A stretch of DNA of 64,000 nucleotides from Pelodera strongyloides (lineage: Eukaryota; Nematoda; Chromadorea; Rhabditida; Rhabditidae), in assembly GCA_036852015.1 (NCBI GenBank), contig JAANDG010000046.1, positions 248,001-312,000 on the forward strand, given 5' to 3'. This document shows, one piece after another, positions 11,192 to 22,026 of the stretch. Numbering within the stretch: the stretch's first letter is position 1; every line of letters starts with the position of its first letter. The notes beneath the pieces were generated by a model. That model did not search any database. It saw only the letters and a program-made list of their open reading frames with translations, and was not told the origin of the DNA. The position numbers were made by a program, and so were the translations under genes.

Positions 11192-14100
11192 TCACATTTT
11201 TATAATCTCTATCTCATCATCGTCATCACTTATTATGACCAGATCATCATCTTCCATTCTTTGAGAGTTTCCTTCACCCTTGTTTTTCTGTGTCTTGGCT
11301 CCTTGATCACTGACCTCTGCTCCAAGCTCAATGGGCTCAATCTCCGTGACCTTTGGCAACTCAGGCAGGCGTTCTTGGTCCGCAGAAAGAGTTGCCGCAC
11401 AAGGGTAATCATCACTGATGCACAATACGTCACCTGGGATATTCGAAATAAAGAAAGCAGAAAGTGCGAAAATGACACCGTTAACATTAACATTGTTGAT
11501 ATAATCCTATACACTACCCCAGAGATGCTTCCAATGCAAAAACACAGTTTCGTTCTCGTCCTATTCTACATTCTTGAGAGCGTTACTGTTACTACTAAAT
11601 AAGCAACTGTTTGCAATACTGCTTGCACTCAAGTTATAGCATTTTTGAAACATATTCTATTAAAAATTTGAAAAAACAATTTCGAAGCACAAATGAAATG
11701 TAAACGCACCAAGTTCGATCAAAGTCTTGGCAAAGAAGGCGAGCCGCGGCAAACGAGTCCCACGTGTGACCGCAGCCACGACAACATTTGGTATGGATGA
11801 TCGCTCCATGAATCTGAAATTCAGTCTCTTCTTGTTTCATCGGAGGAGTAGCCATTCGCTCTCCTTTACACTTTACCTTATACAATGAACCACTCTCTCT
11901 CTCTCTCTCCCTCTCTCTCTCTCTAAACCCCACAAATACCTACCGCATCTCGTTGCTCCGCTCGCCAATGTCCACATAAAAGTACCCGGTGGTATTCTTG
12001 CATGCAACTGCAACCTGCCACATTGTGCCGTCTGGCGGATAAGTCGGATCTCCACTCCGTACGTCATCAATATCTTGACGACAGTAAATCTACAAAGTTT
12101 TCATTTTAATGTTTAATGTGATCGAAAAAATGGGCAACTGTACGAGCGGGAATCGAATCCAGCCTCTTTGGATAACCGGTTCACTGTTTTAACCACCACG
12201 GTACCACCACCCATCGCCAAACAAAGATTCGGTCCAGATGCACGTTAAAGCGAAATACTGGCCGGTTTTTGAAACGCATCGTGTACTCGCTGCTTTCTTA
12301 TGCTTCATATGCAAATGAGCGTAAATTTGAATAAAAAATAGACCCCAATAGACCCCTTTTAGCATAATTGCATAAGAATGCGGATATTTGAGGTGCGTTT
12401 CAAAAACCGGCTGGTATTTCGCTTTAAGGTTCGCCACATTTGCATATTTAAATTCTACTTACAACACACCCATGTACAGATACCTACAAACCCTGCGAAA
12501 GATAACCCAGCTCTACTGACGTGATAAACAGATAAATAAACTGTACCGAATCATCTACTGGGGGCCAAAACACGCCATATGATTACAAAATCCACTTTGA
12601 CCGGTCAAGAAATGAATTCTTTCGACAACAAACACTTCAAGAGCATAAACATAAACAACGTGCTCACATCTCCAATGAGTTCTCCCAGAAAAGTGCCCTC
12701 TTTGATTTCTTCGGCCGCTCGCAAACTCCACCCAGACCGTGCGATCGGATCACAGAATAGAGCAAGGGCGACACGACGACCTTGCTGGAAACAAACAATA
12801 AAACAAACCGAATGTTAAGATTCCACAAAGAGCTAGGCAATGTCCAAAAGTGGAGTACTAAAATCACCAGTGCCGGATAAAGATAACGCTCATTGGATTA
12901 CAGTAAACTAACCCATTGCCTAGACAACTCTTTTGGAACAAAAGCTCAACAATACTTAATGAATATTCGAAATATCAACATATCAACGAACCTGTGAGAC
13001 CTTCTGATTACAGTATCCAGGATCACAATCCATACACACTGGATCGCATTCGTGGACCACTTCACCGTCAGGCATCACGGATGCTCGGATCAGACAGCCG
13101 CTGTGGTCGTAGGTTTCCTGAAAGAATATTGGGCGTTAAAGGGACAGGCCCATCAAAGTAAACCTATATTTGCGATACGTTCATAGTGACTATCAAGCAT
13201 TTTTATTACAATATATACAAACTAAATTTCACCATTATTCGCCCTGGAAAACTTTTTTCCAATGAGCTCAGCTTAAATGTATACCGTAAAGCCGCAAATA
13301 TCCTTGTCGTCAATGCAAATTTATCGTGAAATCATAATGCGATTAAAATTTGCATATATAGCTTTGAAATCTGCAGTTTTATGGTACACATATGCGTTGA
13401 GCGCTTTGGAAAAAAAGTTTTCCAGGGCGAATAATGGTGAAATTTAGTTTGTATATATTGTAATAAAAATGCTTGATAGTCATTATGAACGTATCGTAAA
13501 TATAGGTTTATTTTGATGGGCCTGTCCCTTTAAGTGGGCAGAAGGTAGAATACAGGAGAGGAGGCCCCAGTACGACTCCCGGACTCAGACGGTACGGTGG
13601 CACAGGTGCGCACATTCTTATTTCTGAATAATTGCAAGCAAGACAAGAAAAACGATCTTCTCTCACTCTCTCAGTTCTCATCGCGATCGCTGTGGTAAAG
13701 ATTTCTCTTCTTGAATAGGCAGTCGATGGTGTGAAAAGTTGTATGTGAAAATGCCAATAGAACGATCAAATCGGATTGCACAGTATCAATATTTCGACTA
13801 AAGACCTAATTTCTAATACACATCCAACCTTTCCACTCGAGCACACGCAGATCACTTGACGCTCCAGCTCCTTGGAATTCAGCGTTCGCAGCAATTCATC
13901 GGAATACTCGCTCAGCACTGGCTTCGCAAGAACCTGAAAGCAAGAATACAAGAAAACATGAAAATCCTAAACAGCAAGACTGAAACACATAATAAAAGGT
14001 CGGTTGATTACAAATTCCACGTTCCGGCCGCACAATCATCAAACCAGGCCAATGCAAGGTTGTTATTTAAGAAAGCAAACAATTGCGTAGGCGTAGTTTT

Positions 14101-17100
14101 AGCCGTTTTTCGCGAGTTCGAAACTAGTCGGCCAAAGAACACAATACCAATACGACAAAAAAAAGACAACTTCAATAATTCAAATATACAAACGTCGAAA
14201 TCCAATCGCTGTAACGATTCGTTCTGCTGATCGGCATCCGTACACCATGCTTCAAACAAAATGGGAAGATTATCGCCTTTCTGCGCCGCATTTAAAAAGT
14301 CCAACTCCTTCTCGATGATTTTCCAGTGGTAGGAATTCGGATCCTAAATGTGGGCATTAACGTAACTAAAGACGCTCCTACGGCACTACGCCAGGCCAAG
14401 AAAAAAAAGTGAAAATCGAGCAAGATCAGTCTTTCCTTATCGCTCGTTACCAGGCGAAAACGGCTGCAACGGAAAACAATAATACTGGAAAGGCAAAGCC
14501 CAATGCGTAATGTTTTATGCAAATTAGACAAAATCATGAATCGTCCCCCGCCGAAGGGCTACCACCTCCCAAAAAGCCTGTATATGGCAGATTCAAAGTC
14601 ATTATTTTCCCAGTTCCACCAGATAACTGGAATGGGAGACTTACCTACTTCACAAAAGAAGTACTCGATGCCAAAAACAAACAAAAAACATGAAAAGATT
14701 ACCTTCGAAGTTATCACTTCAGCAATATCAGGCTTGGTGAATCCCGGATATTCATCACGTAAGTAAGAGATACGCCGGCCGAGCTCTTCTCTCACCAGCT
14801 GTCGCTTACGGAAGTGACGAACCTGTAATTTATTGGAATTACAAACAGGAAACTAAAATAACAGTCAGCTGAAAACTGTAAAATCTCGCAAAAAAACTGA
14901 CGATTTCAAATGCTCTCCTCTCTTGAACCACAGACAATCAAATCGCCTTATACTGTTTTATTAATGGTGATATCCATACGTACAAAAAAGGGTAATCGCT
15001 AGAAAATAAGCCAAAAAGTAATTAAAATACCAGTCGTTTGAAGTCCTCCAGATTCGACTTCGGCTCCCAGGTGCATTCGTCCAGGCCGTACTTCCACCAC
15101 TTCACAAAGAACTCGTCTCTAGTCTGAAAAGGCATGATACGTGTACGTCAAATAAATCAACACCGGAATCAATCAATCGCCAGATGTTCCACAGTGCTCA
15201 GTGCACTTCATTCACTAATTAGAAGAAGCAGATTGCGATTTGAACTGGACGCCCAACTCCTAATATTCTAATCTAATTGAGCGTTAGATGATTTGCACAA
15301 ACAAACGACGTCACGTAAGGCCAAGCGTCATATCTTTGAAAAAAGGAGACACAACCATGACAACACACATACCTCAGCCAAAACGGCTTCCACTGTGTAT
15401 TCTTCAGTCCTACTTTCGGGGTTCGACCCCACGACCACTTGATTCTCTGCATCTCCAGTACTGCAGACCTGTTCCTCGTGCACTTCCAATTCTTTACTAT
15501 TGCCCCGTGTGCCCTTACGGCTGCCCATCGGCTTCGGAATCGTCACAAGCTGAAGCACCGTAATTCAGCAATTTTCAATTACGTGAGATACTAAATACTA
15601 CATACGGCAGCTGTGACTATGTCACTGGATATTAGATTACATAGAGTACCTACAAAACGAACACCAACTACAAAGACAATGAGGGCATCACAACACCACT
15701 TATGTTATGTATATACACTGAAACAAAACAATGACTCACCTCGTCGCTCACAACATCCAACCCGGGTGTAGTTGTTTTTGCTCGCCGTTCTGGCAAAACA
15801 GAGGACTTCCTAGGTTTCGGACCAGGTTTCGGCCCAGGTTTCACATTATCATTCTTCTTATTTGTCGTCCCCTTCTCCTTCACTTTTGCCTCAAGTTCTG
15901 CTTCGGCAAGCTGCTGTTCAAAACGTCTGATCTAAAATATACAGTAAGTTGGGTAAATGCGTCAAAACGATCAACCCACCCGTCTACTCTTTTCCCTAAT
16001 TGTAAGGCTTGAAGCGACGGGGATCGGACCCGCTCCATGCCACGTTTTTTCATAATAGACCAGCTTGTTCCATAGTTCCATGGGAGTCAGGAAGGAAAAA
16101 TACACTATTATTACTATATCCCCATAAACTAATATCCCAAAATCATAAATGGACACTGTTTTCCAGCTGTATTTTGCTCTATCACTTTGCAACTACTACG
16201 ACTAGGTTTCGATAAACCACTAAAGTACTAAAGTTACAAAACACTAAAAACCCATACCTACTGCTTCAACTAATGCATAATTAGACAAGATTCAATATCA
16301 CTAACCACGAAATCACATCCCTTCAGATTCTCCTTTGGTTCCCAAGTCATCTCATCATATCCTTTCCATTTGACCTTATACTCAGTCGAAGTCTGAAACA
16401 CTTTCAAGGGAGTGGTGAGGAAATCCGTTTTAGTATAATAGGAACAGAAGCAGCAACAACTCCGGCTTATTCACGTTTATTCACCAATTTATGGATTCAC
16501 GGTCCCATGGAACACTACAATTTTCGAAGGATCGGTTCCCCCATATGCAACCCCTTTTGAATTCACGTTTTGCGTTAGCTCACATACATAACAAAAGGTG
16601 TCATCACGCTCACCTGTGCCAGAATCTTCTCCACTTCGTATACCTTCGGTTTCTTTGTTCTTGGCTTCGACCAAGCATTACTCGACCTCGTTGTCCTCTT
16701 TCTTCCTCTCGTCTGTCTCTCTTCTTCTTCTTCGTCTTCTGAATGTGCTGGAGCACTTTTACGCGCGCTCTTCGTAGTCACTGAAATGAACACTTATTCA
16801 ACACTTGGGTATAAATCACTCTCAAGAACAAGCCAGATCTAGCGGGGTGCATACCATCTTCAGAGGGAAACAACGTACTGAACTGAATACGTGTACACTA
16901 CACATAACCCGCTCAAATTCAAAATGGTTAATATAAGCAAAATGCGAGAATGCCGACCAAAGTGAACCCTAGGAGAACTCCCATGATAGCGACAGATACC
17001 TACTAGAGATACATGTCCATTAGTACAAGAATAAACCTGTGGTTATTAATTTACACTTCTGTACAAAAAATAATACTTACAAGTGTCCCCATTCTTGGAC

Positions 17101-20100
17101 TTTGAACGCGTTGGGCCATCGGACAATGTGGTGATCGAGGTCGACGAGTGGGAACTGGTTCTACTCTCCGCCCGACTTTCACTTTTACTTTTTCTCTCCT
17201 GCTCCGGCCTGCTTCCTGTATACATCGTAGTATTTGCCTTTGTACGAAGACGTATACCCTGAACAAGTTAATCTTTACTTGTTGACAGTTGACACTGTGT
17301 AATCGAGACATTGTGTAACCAAACAAGTAGGCAAAGATAATTCAAGCACACGCACACCACACACACAAGGTATTACCTTACGTGTAAACATTTAACTGCC
17401 CACATTGCGCGTTTACCACAGGGCATAAGTCGCACCGTCTCTCTAGCTTACGGGCATGTGGTCTATCTTATACGTCTGTCTCATAAGGGGCAGCAGGCAG
17501 TTCAGTTTTAGGTTTTACAAACCATTGCACCGCGACTACGACATCTATATGTGTCCAGACAAAGCGCAGCAAAGAGATCATTCGGTAATATCGTAAACTA
17601 ATGGAAAGTTCGCTTACTAGAAACAGAGCAGATACAATCCGGAAATGGTACCCGATATAGCTCTATCATATCCTTACACTTTCTGATGTACTTCTGGCAC
17701 CATCTGTCTAATAGTCTAACCGCGGGCAGGCTATAATTTCCATGCGTAATTTCGGAGATGGTCGCTTAGTCGAGAGCCGAACCGTAAATTACCACTGATA
17801 CGTTTCACCCAAATCTATATATTTGCATTTGCCTCCGGAGATGGTCAAAGCCAATCCGGAGATGGTTGATGCGTAATTTTACGCATAGATTTATAGCCTG
17901 ACCGCGGGGATGAGTTGATGGTTGGCTTCTGGCCACCTTGCCAGCAGACTTTTATGATTAGGATATGGAATGGACAGAAAGTTACCCACCGCAGAACTGG
18001 CCTTCCTAGGTGAGCACAACGTCTCAAACTCGTCTTTCGGCAACCACAGTGGCTCATCGCGGCCTTCCAAAGTAACGAGTACGAAGGTTCCCGTTCTCTG
18101 GAACAATAGCATTTGCACAATTATTCTAAGCCCTAGTATAGGAAACAAAAAAGCAGGGGAAGGAAGCCACCAAGGACAACTATATACACAAATCACTATT
18201 GGTACACACCATATGCAAGGAGTTTCCCGTGAACAGTGAACATATAAAACCAGATTAAACATACAGTACTAGACAACATCAAGCGTTGAATTTCAACAAA
18301 TGTATTTCATGTTTCACGCGCATAGATTCTAAATTGTACTCATTTTTATGAGGTATTTTTTTTCTTTCGTGTGTGATGAACACGAACTACGTACGATGTT
18401 TACCATCATAGGCCCGTATGAGATGGGAATAAATTCGGAAACCACGTCCGCTTTTTAGCTCATTTCTAAATTGACAAGCAACAGTTTAGAATGAACGCGC
18501 CCTAACATCATTTACTGATAGAGCACGCATACTAAATACTAATAAAGTATTACCTTCTCGAGTATGGAACTGCACTCAGTCAAAGTCATCCCCGAACTCG
18601 ACTTCGTTGTGGCTGTGTTATAAGAAGTATTGGATCGATGCGCTAAATTGTATTTTTTATGTTAGATGTCGGATGAACACAAAAAACTATCCGTTACGAG
18701 TTAAACTGCAAAAATGGGAACTACCCGGACTCACTAACGGTAACTTCCACACCACACACTTTTCGCAGTTCTGTTATGACAGACAGACAAAATCAAAAAT
18801 ATATAAAGCACTGGTACCTCGCGTGGGTTGTTCCGGTTCCGTTCGTGGTGTTTCACTTTCGTCCGCGGATTTATTGGCAGTTACTGTTTCTGCCTTTTCC
18901 TTTTCCGTTTCCGCTAGGCTAGCTTCTCGCTGACGAACCGATTTATCTTGACGTTCAGCTGAAACCGATCTTCGCGGCGTAAAATACGAAGGCGGCAGCG
19001 AAACGTGATTTGAAAATGGGCAGACTTCAAGGTACCGCTCTAGAAAGTCACAATTGAAAGTTTCCACCACAAAAAGTAACAGGGTTCCAAAAAGAACAAA
19101 TCTCTAGATATGAGCTCTACCTACACCTACCACTTTACGTACGTTGTGAAATACATATACCTACTCACTATGGAGGGCAGTACGTCAGAATTACCTGCTG
19201 GCCCAGCTGAATTAAATGCTTAAAGTTTATCACCTAAGAAAAGGAACAAATGTGCGAAATAATATCTACATATCATAGACGGTGAATGTTTGGAGTTGCG
19301 TTCGCGAAGTAATACGAAAATCAAAGCCCACCTGTAGACGTTTCATCTACAGCCGCTGAACGTTCACGCGGTGGGGATCCTATAAAAAATCATCATAATT
19401 GACTATAGTCACTATTGAAAACATCTAATATCAAAGTTCTATGTGCGGGACACACGAATAAGGACTCGACCTCCTTTTGATTATATGTCCTTTTGAATAT
19501 ATATATATACGGTGGCGGACTAAAAGCGTATACAACAAATCGTCAATATGAGCCGCCCAGACCAGTATACGGAAAATTTAATTTAATTTGCATATAACAA
19601 TCAACAATGGTCCCAATAAACTGGGAGTGACCTAGTATTAATTAATTAGAATAATAAAAGCAAGAACCAACCTGCGGATGTGCTATCCATAACCTCTGAA
19701 GTGGCAAGTGAAGGTGATTCTAGAAAGAGACAATTATTAGTTCTGAGTTTGTACTCGATCGGGTAATAACCCGTCACTTGTTAGAAGAATAAAGAAAGAA
19801 GGCAATAAATAAAGTTCACTACAAGACTGACGTCTCGTCTCCCGTGCGAAATGGCGAATGGAGCACACCTTACCTGATACTCTGTGTAAACTTTGGCTAA
19901 GTTTTCAAGTTTTCCAATACGACTAGATAACAATGAATATTTTTTTGAAATTTGAAATACAGTGTCAGTTATACCAAAGGCTCAGCAAAAAAAAAGCCGT
20001 ATATTTTTTTAACATTTCTACGAAAAGACGGGAAACGCACGGGCATTCGATAAATCCAAATCCAGTACTGACCGAGGACAAGGCGAGAATGAAGATCGGG

Positions 20101-21094
20101 CAGCTGAAATAAAGCATGATATGCCAGCCAACCATTTTGAACTGATATTTGATATTTTGGTTCTCTCCTCTCCGCGCAAAACATTTCCATGAGACGTCGA
20201 AATAAACCAGAAAGGCGCTCTTCGCGCCCCGCAACGCAGATTCTTTAGCTTGGTGTATACGCATACTTAGGGTACCGGTGCCACTCGGATAGAATTAATA
20301 AAGGAAGAAATAGACGACCCAAATCCCCGAAATAATTTAATGCGCTACTATCTGATTATGATCTAAAAACCATTAGTCTAGATAATAATATGAAAGAGCA
20401 TCGAGCACTTACACAAATGGGGGGAAGGCATCATGAACATCGGTGACACAGGAGCTGAAGCCGACACTAAATATATTCAGGAATAAAGAGCGTTGCGCGT
20501 TGCGTGTTGCGTGTAGTCGCCATGCCGTATTAGACTGATTATCTGACCATCTCAGAGATATATCAACAAATGAGAATGAGAGGAATAATGACCTCTACCA
20601 GTACCAGTCAAAAAGCAAAACGGCACCAAAGTTATTGCGTACTTTCTAACAAACATTTAGGGCGCGTTCGGGATTGATTTTCCGAAAGGAAACTCGGCCA
20701 AATCCTCGTTCGGGATGGACATTTTGGAAACGTTCCAATGCTTGGAGAAAACAAAAAATACAGTATGAATTAGCTTGCGAAAAACGTTTCCCGCGCATAT
20801 TTTTCAAATTTTCCATGCAAATTCATACCGTATTTTTGGTTTTCTCCAAGCATTAGAACGTTTCCAAAATTTCCATCCCGAACGAGGATTTGGCCGAGTT
20901 TCCTTTCGGAAAATCAATCCCGAACGCGCCCTTAAGGGAATACGTTAGACACGCATACCGTGGATATCCGGCATTTTGAGAGAAAGTGTGCCCTCGTTCC
21001 CTTTGTTGGATTTTTCTTTTGTTGGGCTTGCCTGCGTCCTCGCCGTTTCTATAATTTCCACAACATCGTCCTCTTCCCCAAGAAGATCCGACAT
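11192..21094 (-). CDS. Double-chromodomain SET-domain protein (SUV39-like architecture, divergent SET)
   Basis: Twenty exons join without a frame break into 834 residues: 21094-20959, 19719-19672, 19379-19332, 18958-18818, 18612-18554, 18097-17986, 17215-17081, 16780-16614, 16392-16306, 15931-15740, 15549-15373, 15123-15031, 14822-14703, 14343-14194, 13933-13829, 13117-12992, 12784-12668, 12089-11944, 11813-11710, 11433-11192. Chromodomain 1 is at about 272-311 ([24 protein letters not shown]); chromodomain 2 at about 424-465 ([26 protein letters not shown]). A Cys-containing pre-SET remnant ([16 protein letters not shown]) precedes the SET core ([19 protein letters not shown], then [10 protein letters not shown]). 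The order chromodomain, pre-SET, SET recalls histone H3K9 methyltransferases. However, the catalytic RFINHSC motif reads RFMERSS and no clear GEELTFDY or Cys-rich post-SET follows, so activity may be lost. The C terminus is acidic. ATG lies four bases after a tgcag acceptor. Confidence 0.8.
11892..11925. repeat. (CT)n microsatellite in a SET-gene intron
   Basis: Almost pure CT dinucleotide run within the intron between the exons ending at 11944 and starting at 11813. On the transcribed strand it is (AG)n. Confidence 0.85.
12131..12212 (-). other. tRNA-like sequence (degenerate tRNA or tRNA-derived SINE head)
   Basis: On the minus strand GGGTGGT at one end can pair with GTTGCCC at the other (with G-U pairs). 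A B-box-like GGATTCGATTCCC and an A-box-like TGGTGGTTAAAACAG are present. The T-stem has a mismatch, the T-loop is one base too long and the anticodon stem is poor, so a working tRNA is unlikely. It lies next to the fold-back element at 12245-12427 in a SET-gene intron. Confidence 0.4.
12245..12427. repeat. TTAA fold-back element, family A copy 2
   Basis: TTAA-flanked; ends AGCGAAATACTGGCCGG and CCGGCTGGTATTTCGCT. Inserted in the intron between SET exons 12784-12668 and 12089-11944. Confidence 0.88.
13136..13533. repeat. TTAA fold-back element, family B copy 1
   Basis: TTAA-flanked; ends AGGGACAGGCCCATCA and TGATGGGCCTGTCCCT, with long inverted arms covering most of its length. A second copy of about the same size lies at 33305-33701. 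It sits only about 16 bases upstream of the acceptor of the pre-SET exon (13117), so it borders the branch-point region. Confidence 0.9.
17716..17908. repeat. Fold-back element with ACCGCGGG ends
   Basis: Ends CTAACCGCGGGCAGGCTATAA and its near complement TTATAGCCTGACCGCGGG are inverted. CGGAGATGGT occurs twice inside. It lies in an intron of the SET gene. Confidence 0.65.
20660..20931. repeat. Fold-back element with GGGCGCGTTCGG ends and TTA flanks
   Basis: About 100-bp arms beginning GGGCGCGTTCGGGATT, almost perfectly inverted; flanking TTA on each side is compatible with a 3-bp target duplication as in PIF/Harbinger-type MITEs. It begins 27 bases beyond the exon-1 region of the SET gene, in its first intron. 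A single similar end occurs near 18495-18505. Confidence 0.78.
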
Positions 21095-22026
21095 AGTTCT
21101 GCAAAGAAACGTTGTAAAAGAACGTGGCAGTGGGAAGAGGGGAGAAAACATCTCTACTTCGGTTTACACTGAATAAAGTACTCATATGAACAATAGTGAA
21201 TAAAGAACGAGTCACTAAACCATTTAAAACTATAACAACATGAAGTATGACGCAAACGTCAAGCAACTGAACTGAAAACAAATGACTGAAAGCTATTAAA
21301 CACAAATTAAACAAATACAAATTAAACAAATAAAAGAATTAAACTCCCGATCGAAATTTTAAAAAAAAATAAGGGACCAACTAGTATTGATCTCGTAGCA
21401 GTCAAGGATGCATTTGTAACGTTGCACTGTTGTTGCTTTTGTGTTGCTAGACGGATCTACACCATTTGCGTGCAGTACACAGCACACCGAATTACGAATT
21501 CCTCTCGTTTTAATCCGTCTGGTGGAAACTAACGTACAGTATCAAGATTGCGTTGATCTTGTGCGAGGTGTGCGTCGATGCAAAATTGACTCAAGCAGTT
21601 GACAAGATCATTGCTAATCTAATCTGTGGCCCTCATTGTGCTGCGGGCCACGGTGCGCAGTTACTAAAATCAATCTTGCATGGGCTTTGCACGATGCAAA
21701 AAGCTCGCTAAGCTTGACCGATGCTATACTCGTGCTAGATTGACTCAAATTTGAAGCAATGGACAAGACCTGTGCTTTTTACATCATTTTTTTTGAGAAA
21801 TGAAGAAATAAACTTGAAGAAATAATTTAGTCTGTGCAAGTGTTTCGAATGTGTTGTGTGCATCCTTTCTCGTCTTTTTTTCACAATATGAAATGCTCAT
21901 TAGATTTTCTGTGTTGAATTTGTCTAGCCCTCCCTCCCCCGCATTAGCCTGTTCCGAATGAGACGCAAATCATATTTTAGTGGCGTTTTATATTATTGTT
22001 ATTTACAGGGTAACCCGCCATTCATC
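21095..22026. promoter_or_regulatory. Divergent intergenic region between the SET gene and NOG2
   Basis: The minus-strand SET gene starts at 21094 and the plus-strand NOG2 gene at 22027, so both promoters probably lie in this 0.9-kb head-to-head interval. No specific element was recognised. A ttacag acceptor at 22003-22008 shortly before the NOG2 ATG could be a trans-splice site or the end of a 5' UTR intron. Confidence 0.4.

Noticed and set aside
20413..20465. Additional SET-gene exon
   Set aside because: Its donor leaves a phase that creates a stop with the next exon, whereas skipping it keeps the whole 834-residue frame open; kept only as a possible alternative exon.
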